From: Clostridiales bacterium | Lineage (GTDB): Bacteria > Bacillota > Clostridia > Christensenellales > QALW01 | Assembly: GCA_018376855.1 (NCBI GenBank) | Contig: JAHAAN010000078.1 | Location: 1 to 11,683 of the forward strand | DNA length: 11,683 bases | Direction: 5' to 3' | Shown: positions 1-5,700 of the stretch, in pieces | Layout: every line of letters starts with the position of its first letter | How positions within the stretch are numbered: the stretch's first letter is position 1 | The notes under the pieces: generated by a model | Told to the model about the DNA's origin: nothing | Database searches by the model: none | The model's input: only the letters and a program-made list of their open reading frames with translations | Position numbers and translations under genes: made by a program

Positions 1-147
1 GCCGGCAATGGGCGCAGAATAGCCCGCGCCGCGAACCTCCGTCTCATTTTTCACACTGCTGCGCGCATATACGGCGCTTCCCGCGCCGCCGGCCAACACG
101 ACCGCGCAGACCGCAGCGGCGATCGGTTTTACAAAACGTTTTTTCAT
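1..147 (-). CDS. Secreted or membrane-anchored protein, N-terminus only (runs off left edge)
   Basis: Only the first 49 residues are in the window, and the frame is open to the edge. The protein starts MKKRFVKP, continues with a hydrophobic Ala/Val/Gly stretch (about residues 9-27) and has V-Y-A at 26-28, a plausible signal peptidase I site. No lipobox cysteine follows the hydrophobic core. The start is well supported: GGAGG lies at 158-162, 10 nt upstream, and the ATG overlaps the stop of the preceding MMPL fragment as ATGA. Translation is therefore probably coupled to the exporter gene, and the product may act outside the membrane with it. I do not recognise the family from this fragment. 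An uncleaved N-terminal anchor is an equally possible reading of the hydrophobic segment. Confidence 0.6.
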   Translation of the reverse strand, partial: MKKRFVKPIAAAVCAVVLAGGAGSAVYARSSVKNETEVRGAGYSAPIAG

Positions 148-1220
148 GATTGTGATACCTCCGGATTTTTATTTTTGCGGGATTTCATTCCCAATGTCGT
201 ATGCCTGATCACCCCGTCGCAGAGCATAAGCAGCGCGGGCAGAATCAGGATCACGCACAGCATACTGACAACGGCGCCCCTTGCCATGAGCATGCACAGC
301 GAGCTGATGATATCGATATCCGAATAGAGCGCTACGCCGAACGTCGCCGCAAACAGCCCCATACCGCTGACAAGGATCGATGGAATCGAAGCCGCAAGCG
401 CCGTGCCGACAGCCTGACGCTTATCCCTTCCCGCCATGCGCTCCGCTTTATATCTTGTCGTCATCAAAATGGCATAGTCCACCGTAGCGCCAAGCTGAAT
501 CGTGCTGATGCAGATCGGCGCGATAAACGGAAGCGATTGGCCGAAATAATGCGGCAGCCCCAAATTAATGAAGATCGCAAGCTCGATCACGGCAATGAGG
601 ATAAACGGCAGTGAAATGCTCTTTTCCACAAGCGCGATAATAACAAAGATCGCAAGAATGGATACTGCGTTGACGACCTTGAAATCGTGATCCGTCGTTT
701 CGATCATATCCTTCATGCAGGGCGCCTCGCCGATGAGCATTCCGTTCTGATCGTATTTTTTCAGGATCGCGTTGAGCTGATCGACCTGCCCGTTCACCGC
801 ATCGCTGGCCACTCTGTATTCGGAATTGATAAGCAGCAGCTCCCAGCGATCGCTCTTTACGATTTCTTTAATGCTTTCCGGCAGAATCTCCTCCGGAACG
901 CGCGAGCCGATCACCGATTCCATTCCGAGAACATATTTCACGCCGTCCACCTGCTCCATTTCCTCCGCCATGCTCCGCACAGATTTTGGCGGAAGCGCCG
1001 CATCCACCAGCAGCATGTGCGTAGAGGCAATATTAAAATCTTCGGACAGCTTGGAATTTGCGATCACATACTCCATGTCCTCCGGCAGGCACTGCCCCAA
1101 ATCGTAATAAACCTCCCGATTGGTTTTATCATAGCCGTAATATGCCGGCGGGATCAGCAAAGCGAAAATAACCAAAAATACCGGAAACGCCTTTGTTACG
1201 CCCTTGGAAAACTTCGTCAT
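144..1220 (-). pseudogene. MMPL/RND-family exporter, C-terminal half (separated from its N-terminal half by a frameshift)
   Basis: This is the second repeat of an MMPL/RND-type transporter: one N-terminal membrane helix (about 11-30), an extracytoplasmic domain (about 32-180), then five helices between about 182 and 335. The helix-4 segment contains the Asp-Tyr pair (D248-Y249, in TVDYAIL) that forms the proton relay in MmpL proteins. The C-terminus has the usual LPALLML-CD segment and a short basic tail. The frame shown begins at an ATG with no Shine-Dalgarno sequence (the preceding 20 nt are GC-rich coding sequence), and an in-frame TGA lies just upstream. It is therefore best read as the rear part of a broken gene and not as an independent gene. 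Full-length family members have about 700 residues in one chain. A separately translated half-transporter is possible but has little support. Confidence 0.75.
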
Positions 1221-2169
1221 ATTCGACGCAGCCGAGCACGCCCAAAATCACGCCCTTTGCCATCACGATCCCGAGATCGCGCCCCAAAGTAAAGTTCATA
1301 AAGCAAAGCGCCGCAAAACCTGCGACCGTTGTAACCGAGCTGCCGACAACAGAGGCCAGCGTTTTCTGAATCGCCGCCGCCATCGCCTCTTTATTGTCGC
1401 TGAAATTCTCACGCTGCTCGTTATAGCTGTGCCAGAGAAAAATGGAATAATCCATCGTTACGGCGAGCTGAAGCACCGCAGAAAGCGCTTTTGTTATATA
1501 GGAGATCTCCCCGAAGAAATAATTGGTACCCATATTCAGCAGAATCATCGCGCCGATCGACGCCAAAAACACAAACGGAATCAGCCAGCCGTCCAAGAAG
1601 ATCATCATAGCGGCGCAGGCAAGCAGCACCGCAAGGCCGACATAAATCGGCTCCTCCGCCTCGCACAGGTCCTTCAGATCCGTTACCATGGCGGACAGGC
1701 CCGAAACAAAGCACTGCTTCCCCGCGATCGAGCGGATTCGGCGGATCGCGTCCATCGTTACATCGGCGGAGGTAGAAGAGTCAAAGAACACCGCCATCAT
1801 GGTGGAATGGTCGGTATTAAACTCTCGGTATATCTCTTCCGGCAGAAGCTCCATCGGAACAGAAAGATCGGCAAGCGTGCTGTACCATAAAACCGTCTCT
1901 ACATGATCGACCTCTTCAATCTTTTCCGTCAGCCTCGCAACATCCTTCTGCGGCATATCCTCTACGATAATCAGCGAAAAGGCGCCCTTGCCGAAGTCCT
2001 CTAACAGCACCTCCTGCCCGATAACCGTGTCCATATCGCCCGGAAGATAATCCAGCATATCGTAATTGATCCTCGTACCGACCATTCCCAGCACGGAAGG
2101 GATCATCAGCAAAAGAGTAATAATAAGTATCGGAACGCGGCATTTTACCACCGCTTTGGAAAAACGCAT
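1129..2169 (-). pseudogene. MMPL/RND-family exporter, N-terminal half ending in a frameshifted tail
   Basis: This is the first repeat of an MMPL/RND-type exporter. Helix 1 is at about 11-30, an extracytoplasmic domain at about 32-170, and helices 2-6 lie between about 174 and 315. The proton-relay pair D240-Y241 (VTMDYSIF) matches D248-Y249 of the second half. Homology stops at about residue 315 (nt 1225). The remaining 31 residues are polar, low-quality sequence made by reading the start of the second half in the wrong frame. By comparison with the end of the second half, the conserved LPALLML-CD segment and linker are missing (roughly 20-28 residues). The start ATG has AAAGGA at 2181-2186 (11 nt spacing) and lies 7 nt after the DUF308 gene, so the two are cotranscribed. 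If translated, the product would be a truncated half-transporter. Confidence 0.75.
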
Positions 2170-2176
2170 AACAGTC

Positions 2177-2776
2177 TTAGTCCTTTCTTTGTCTGTAATA
2201 GCAATCGGTTTCCGTCGTATCGGGCTGCTGGTGGCGAATGATCTTCACCGCCGCGATCACCGTTCCCATATTGAGAATCCCATCGGCCAGCATTGTAATC
2301 CCCAGCAGCACCGCTAAAATGTGAGCACCTTCCGCCGGCCGCAGGAGCAGGAGCAGGCCAAGCGCACCGGCCACAACGGCCAGCATAAGGATCAGCCACC
2401 ATGCTTCAATCCCGAATTTTTTGGATTCAACGGCAATCTGGATTTTAAACAGTCCATCCGCAAGAATAGAAATTCCCAGCATACCGCAGATAAAATTCAT
2501 TGTATTTTCCGGCCGTGCCAGCATAACGGTTCCCAAAATGATCACCAAAATCCCAAACGCAAGATCGTACTGAAACGCCAGGCGATACAGATCTTTTGAA
2601 AAAAATCCGGTTAATTTGGCTGCGCCGAACACAATTAAAACAACGCCGCAGATCACGCCGATTGCAGAAACCGAAAAATCCGGCTGTGCCGCAAGCAAGA
2701 TCCCAAATACGCACATCACGGCTGATATCACGATATACCCGATCTTAGCCGCTCGCATAAGCGCTACGGAACGCAT
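2177..2776 (-). CDS. DUF308/HdeD-like integral membrane protein
   Basis: This 199-residue protein has six short predicted membrane helices (about 11-30, 36-56, 68-88, 92-110, 126-146, 151-172) and a polar C-terminal tail. It has an internal repeat typical of the HdeD/DUF308 family: the segments G-I-S-I-L-A-D-G (101-108) and G-I-T-M-L-A-D-G (159-166) are near-identical copies. The E. coli namesake HdeD is linked to acid resistance, but the molecular role of the family is unknown, and no substrate can be inferred here. The start has a good Shine-Dalgarno sequence (GGGAGG at 2785-2790, 8 nt spacing). It is the first gene of the minus-strand operon, with the MMPL exporter 7 nt downstream. In my recollection DUF308 genes commonly neighbour MMPL genes in Clostridia. 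Confidence 0.8.
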   Translation of the reverse strand: MRSVALMRAAKIGYIVISAVMCVFGILLAAQPDFSVSAIGVICGVVLIVFGAAKLTGFFSKDLYRLAFQYDLAFGILVIILGTVMLARPENTMNFICGMLGISILADGLFKIQIAVESKKFGIEAWWLILMLAVVAGALGLLLLLRPAEGAHILAVLLGITMLADGILNMGTVIAAVKIIRHQQPDTTETDCYYRQRKD

Positions 2777-2823
2777 CGTTTACGCCTCCCTTCAAAAAAA
2801 GATCAGAATCCCTCAAACGAATC

Positions 2824-2837
2824 CTTTCGCGAGAAAG
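2824..2837. repeat. Short inverted repeat over the start region of the DUF308 operon
   Basis: CTTTC and GAAAG arms of 5 bp flank a GCGA centre. The repeat abuts the -10 box of the minus-strand promoter, so it covers the expected transcription start and could be an operator. As RNA read from the plus strand it would be a 5-bp stem with a GNRA-type loop. It is short enough to be chance. Confidence 0.3.
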
Positions 2838-2864
2838 TATAGCAAAGCGGCTGCATTCTGCAAA
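2836..2864 (-). promoter_or_regulatory. Sigma-A-type promoter for the DUF308-MMPL operon
   Basis: On the minus strand, TTTGCA (2859-2864) and TATACT (2836-2841) are separated by exactly 17 bp. The -10 matches TATAAT at five of six positions and the -35 matches TTGACA at four of six. It fires away from the atp operon, with an expected start near 2829 and a leader of about 50 nt before the DUF308 start codon. Confidence 0.6.
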
Positions 2865-2902
2865 TAGACAGCCCAAGCTCCTCTGCCTTAAAAACAGACA
2901 GC
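2862..2902 (+). repeat. Pair of 11-bp direct repeats 30 bp apart
   Basis: AAATAGACAGC (2862-2872) and AAACAGACAGC (2892-2902) differ at one base and are offset by exactly 30 bp, about three helical turns. They lie between the two divergent promoters, just upstream of the minus-strand -35 box. This could be a regulator binding pair or coincidence. Confidence 0.35.
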
Positions 2903-2912
2903 AGCAGCAAAT

Positions 2913-2929
2913 TGCCTAAAAATTAGGCA
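2913..2929. promoter_or_regulatory. Perfect 7-3-7 inverted repeat, candidate operator
   Basis: TGCCTAA-AAA-TTAGGCA is a perfect inverted repeat with 7-bp arms and a 3-bp centre. It starts 36 bp before the atp -35 box and ends 19 bp before it, and it lies about 50 bp upstream of the minus-strand -35 box. The position and symmetry fit the binding site of a dimeric helix-turn-helix regulator acting on one or both promoters. The binding protein is unknown. I saw no second copy in the upstream region of the TetR-family gene in this window. Confidence 0.5.
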
Positions 2930-2948
2930 TTACACAGCTCCATGTTCA

Positions 2949-2977
2949 TTGACAAATTGTTCACTTCACGATAAAAT
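2949..2977 (+). promoter_or_regulatory. Strong sigma-A-type promoter of the atp operon
   Basis: A perfect -35 box TTGACA (2949-2954), a 17-bp spacer, and TAAAAT (2972-2977), which matches the -10 consensus at five of six positions. Expected transcription start is near 2984, leaving a leader of about 30 nt before atpI. No attenuator or riboswitch fits in that space. Confidence 0.85.
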
Positions 2978-3012
2978 GTGTTTATATTTCAAGAAAGGAA
3001 CGCTTGAAGCCG

Positions 3013-3414
3013 ATGAAAAAGGTGGATAAAACCGTATTGCGCGAAACCGGCTACATTGCATTGTTCGTCATTCTGCTCAGCGTTTTGATGCAGGCGGTCT
3101 TTCTCATTATAGGAAAATGGGATTATACGGTGCTGCTGGGCAACCTGCTCAGCGCCGCTGCCGCCGTGGGAAACTTCTTTTTAATGGGGCTGACGGTTCA
3201 ATCCGCTGTTGACAAGGAAGAAAGCGAAAGAAAGCGCTTTGTAAAGCTCTCGCATACTCTGCGAACGCTGCTGCTGTTCGTCGCTGCCGCGCTCGGCGTG
3301 GCGCTTTCCTGCTTCAACACAGTAACCGGCCTTGTGCCGTTGTTTTTCCCGCGCATTGCCATCGCGCTGCGGCCTTTGTTTAACCGCAGAGAACAGGAGG
3401 AGCCAAAACAATGA
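3013..3414 (+). CDS. atpI: ATP synthase subunit I (AtpI-like assembly protein)
   Basis: This small hydrophobic protein of 133 residues has about four predicted membrane helices. It occupies the standard atpI position ahead of the Fo genes. Family features visible here are the N-terminal D-K-T-V-L-x-E-T-G-Y segment, G-K-W-D-Y-T-V-L-L-G-N-L after helix 1, and F-F-P-R-I-A-I-A-L-R-P near the end. AtpI proteins are membrane factors proposed to help assemble the c-ring or supply cations; the function is not settled. Two starts are possible: TTG at 3004 and ATG at 3013. The ribosome binding site AAAGGA (2994-2999) is close for the first and slightly far for the second. I prefer the ATG because family members begin near M-K-x-V-D-K. 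Its stop overlaps the atpB start as ATGA. Confidence 0.85.
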   Translation: MKKVDKTVLRETGYIALFVILLSVLMQAVFLIIGKWDYTVLLGNLLSAAAAVGNFFLMGLTVQSAVDKEESERKRFVKLSHTLRTLLLFVAAALGVALSCFNTVTGLVPLFFPRIAIALRPLFNRREQEEPKQ

Positions 3415-4319
3415 ATCAAAAAAGCCTTCGTTTTCGGGTTGCGGACGCTCTCCTGATCACGCTGATCGTTCTGCCGCTTTTATGCGGGATCGCCTTAAAG
3501 GTACTGCTCTTCCCGCCTGCAAACGGCATTGAAATTTCAGGCGCAAAGATCTTTTTTACCGTTTCGGCGCCCTTTCAGGATCTGCCTATCACCGAATCGC
3601 AAGTCAATTCCTGGCTCGTCATTCTTTCCGTGCTCGGCGTGTGCCTGTACCTGACGCACGGCATCACCGCCAAGGGCGGAAGCCGGCGGCAGCATCTTGC
3701 GGAATGGCTCGTTGAAAAATCGGAATCACTCGTAAAAGAAAACATGGGCGATTACTTTCACGCCTTTGCGCCCTTCATTGCAGCGATCATGGCGCTCTCG
3801 GCATTCTCCAGTCTGCTGACGCTGATCGGGCTTTATCCCCCCACTTCCGATATGAACGTTGTGGCGGGGTGGGCGCTTTTGGTTTTCTTCCTGATCACCT
3901 ATTATAAATTTAAATGCGGGCCGATCCGCTATTTGAGAAGCTTCACCGAACCGGTCGCGTTTTTAACGCCGATCAATCTCATCAGCGAGATCGCCACGCC
4001 TATCTCCATGGCGTTCCGTCATTACGGAAACGTTCTGTCCGGCTCCGTTATTTCGGTGCTTGTAGCCTCGGCGCTTCAGGGGCTTTCCGCATCGCTGCTC
4101 GGGTGGCTTCCCGGCGTTTTGGGGGACATCCCGTTTTTACAGATCGGCATCCCCGCTGTGCTGTCTATCTACTTCGACGTATTCAGCGGCTGCCTGCAAG
4201 CATTCATATTCGCCATGCTGACAATGCTGTACATATCCGGCGGATTCCCTGCGGATGATTATGCTGTGCGGCAGGCAAAGAAAAAAGAAAAAGGCAAACT
4301 AAAATCCAAATCAATTTAA
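3411..4319 (+). CDS. atpB: F-type ATP synthase Fo subunit a
   Basis: Subunit a forms the two ion half-channels of the stator next to the c-ring. The essential arginine is R203 in the segment F-R-H-Y-G-N-V-L-S-G, the equivalent of E. coli R210. The last helix carries Y-F-D-V-F-S-G-C-L-Q-A-F-I-F, with Q263 matching E. coli Q252. L-Y-P-P-T-S-D-M-N is the conserved periplasmic-side loop. At 302 residues it is longer than many bacterial versions, partly because of a Lys-rich C-terminal tail (about 286-300) that should lie in the cytoplasm. The ATG overlaps the atpI stop (ATGA) and has AGGAGGAG at 3395-3402, about 8 nt upstream. The frame is intact. Confidence 0.97.
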   Translation: MNQKSLRFRVADALLITLIVLPLLCGIALKVLLFPPANGIEISGAKIFFTVSAPFQDLPITESQVNSWLVILSVLGVCLYLTHGITAKGGSRRQHLAEWLVEKSESLVKENMGDYFHAFAPFIAAIMALSAFSSLLTLIGLYPPTSDMNVVAGWALLVFFLITYYKFKCGPIRYLRSFTEPVAFLTPINLISEIATPISMAFRHYGNVLSGSVISVLVASALQGLSASLLGWLPGVLGDIPFLQIGIPAVLSIYFDVFSGCLQAFIFAMLTMLYISGGFPADDYAVRQAKKKEKGKLKSKSI

Positions 4320-4329
4320 ATAAAAATTC

Positions 4330-4343
4330 GGAGGGAAATGAAC
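4330..4343 (+). promoter_or_regulatory. Ribosome binding site that decides the atpE start
   Basis: GGAGGG occupies 4330-4335. The first in-frame ATG (4338) is only 2 nt away, too close for initiation. The second ATG (4344) has 8 nt spacing. This near-consensus site has no competing overlap with atpB and fits high translation of the multi-copy ring subunit. Confidence 0.75.
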
Positions 4344-4628
4344 ATGTTAGAACTTGCTATCGGAATTATTTTGGGATGCTGCGCGCTCGGCGCAGGCGTG
4401 GCGATGATCGCCGGCATCGGCCCCGGTATCGGTGAAGGAAATGCAGTTGCAAAAGCGTGTGAGGCGATCGGCCGCCAGCCGGAATGCAAAGGAAGCGTTA
4501 CCACCACCATGCTGATGGGCTGCGCCGTTGCGGAAACCACCGGTCTTTACGCTTTGGTTATCGCGATTCTGCTGATCTTCCTTGCGCCCGGCCGCTTTGT
4601 TGAAATTCTGATGAACACCATCGGTTAA
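4344..4628 (+). CDS. atpE: F-type ATP synthase Fo subunit c, probable Na+-binding two-carboxylate type
   Basis: This is a 94-residue helical hairpin: helix 1 about 5-38, a polar loop with R-Q-P at 44-46, and helix 2 about 51-80. Helix 1 has the glycine-repeat packing motif ending G-I-G-P-G-I-G-E-G. Helix 2 has V62-A-E64-T65-T66-x-x-Y69, matching the sodium ligand set described for the Ilyobacter tartaricus ring (V63, E65, S66, T67, Y70). Where Ilyobacter has Q32, this protein has E31, so two carboxylates face the ion site. That arrangement is described for the Fusobacterium nucleatum Na+ ring. Ion specificity is inferred from these residues. The start was moved to the second ATG because of ribosome binding site spacing. 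A short C-terminal extension follows helix 2. Confidence 0.96.
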   Translation: MLELAIGIILGCCALGAGVAMIAGIGPGIGEGNAVAKACEAIGRQPECKGSVTTTMLMGCAVAETTGLYALVIAILLIFLAPGRFVEILMNTIG

Positions 4629-4640
4629 GAGGTAATGCTT

Positions 4641-5186
4641 ATGCAATGGTTGAAGGTCCTGTCCGTCGATACGCAATCGCTGGAGGTTATATCCGTCAAC
4701 TTGTGGCAGATTTTGATTTCTCTGTGCAATTTGCTGCTGCTGTTTCTGATTATCAAGCGGTTTCTGTATAAGCCCGTGAAAAAGGTGCTTGCCCAAAGGC
4801 AGGCAGCGCTTCAGGAGCAGTATGACGCCGCCGCTTCGGCACAGACCGACGCGGAAGAAAACAGAAGCAAATGGGAGCAGAAGCTTCACGGCGCGCAGGA
4901 GGAAGCGGATAATCTGTTGAAAAAAGCGACTGCCGCCGCTGACAGGCGCGGCGAACAGATCGTATCCGAGGCGAAAGAAAAGGCGGAAGGAATCATACGC
5001 CAGGCCGAAGATCAGGCGGAGCTGGAACGCAAAAAAGCAGCGGCGGGCATTAAAAAGGAAATTGCTGACGTCTCCGCTGCACTGACAGAAAAAATGATCG
5101 GCCGCGAGCTTCGCGAGGAGGATCACCGCGCAATAATTGATTCATTTATCCAAGAAATAGGTGAAGACGATGACGGAAATAAATAA
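4641..5186 (+). CDS. atpF: F-type ATP synthase Fo subunit b
   Basis: Subunit b is the peripheral stalk that links subunit a to F1 through delta. One N-terminal membrane helix (about 21-39) is followed by Y-K-P-V-K-K, the typical helix exit, and then a long charged Ala/Glu/Lys-rich coiled coil (about 46-165) with no enzyme motif. At 181 residues it is slightly longer than the E. coli protein (156) but usual for Firmicutes. AGAGGT at 4628-4633 overlaps the atpE stop. It is 7 nt from the ATG at 4641 and only 1 nt from an earlier in-frame ATG at 4635, so the later ATG was chosen. The 3' end overlaps atpH by 17 nt. Confidence 0.95.
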   Translation: MQWLKVLSVDTQSLEVISVNLWQILISLCNLLLLFLIIKRFLYKPVKKVLAQRQAALQEQYDAAASAQTDAEENRSKWEQKLHGAQEEADNLLKKATAAADRRGEQIVSEAKEKAEGIIRQAEDQAELERKKAAAGIKKEIADVSAALTEKMIGRELREEDHRAIIDSFIQEIGEDDDGNK

Positions 5187-5700
5187 AGAATACGCCGCCG
5201 CATTGTTTGAACTGGCAAAGGAACAGCATTCCGAAAAGGAATTTTTCGACGCGCTGCACATGATTCTTTCGGAATTTTCCGCCCATCCGGACTATCTTCT
5301 GCTTCTGTCGTCGCCCAATATTCCGATTTCGGAGCGTATCTCGCTTCTGGAGCAGGCTTTCGCGGCCTGCGTACCGGAACATGTGCTTTCTTTCACCGCT
5401 TTGCTCTGCCAAAAAGGGCACATTCAGGAATTTTCTCAATGCGTCAAGTCCTATGAAGAGCTTTATAAAGCCTTTCAAGCTATTTCCAATGCACGCATTG
5501 TAAGCGCTGTACCGCTGACAGAATCAGAAAAATCAGCGTTGCTTGAAAAGCTAGAAAAAATTAGCGGTCATTCCGTTTTTGCACAGTATGAGACCGATGA
5601 AACGCTGCTGGGCGGTGTTATGATCTATATGGACGGCAAAATTATGGACGGAAGCCTGAAGCACAAGCTAAACGAAATAAAGGATGTGATAGGCAAATGA
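5170..5700 (+). CDS. atpH: F-type ATP synthase F1 subunit delta
   Basis: Delta (OSCP) sits on top of F1 and joins it to the b stalk. The 176-residue protein shows the family's N-terminal helical bundle (Y-A-A-A-L-F-E-L-A near residue 8) and the C-terminal signature L-L-G-G-V-M-I-Y-M-D-G-K-I-M-D-G-S-L-K. Length is normal. The ATG at 5170 has a partial ribosome binding site (AGGTG at 5159-5163). A GTG at 5161 in the same frame has no upstream site and was not used. The gene begins inside the end of atpF and its stop overlaps the atpA start as ATGA. Confidence 0.95.
   Translation: MTEINKEYAAALFELAKEQHSEKEFFDALHMILSEFSAHPDYLLLLSSPNIPISERISLLEQAFAACVPEHVLSFTALLCQKGHIQEFSQCVKSYEELYKAFQAISNARIVSAVPLTESEKSALLEKLEKISGHSVFAQYETDETLLGGVMIYMDGKIMDGSLKHKLNEIKDVIGK

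Noticed and set aside
1129..1225. Programmed ribosomal frameshift joining the two MMPL halves
   Set aside because: No clear slippery heptamer or downstream pseudoknot was seen, and conserved linker residues are missing from both frames, so slippage alone would not restore a normal protein.
201..1890. Several plus-strand open frames (201-614, 687-1292, 1204-1890) over the MMPL gene
   Set aside because: They are antisense to clear transmembrane coding sequence, are rich in Arg/His/Gln as expected of reverse-strand shadows, and have no ribosome binding site or family signal.
2978..3012. Riboswitch or attenuator in the atp leader
   Set aside because: The leader between the promoter and atpI is only about 30 nt, too short for such an element.
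4347..5126. 259-codon minus-strand open frame over atpE/atpF
   Set aside because: Opposite to two genes with clear family identity. Its composition (Phe/Leu/Gln/Arg) mirrors the Glu/Lys/Ala-rich b subunit. No start signal.
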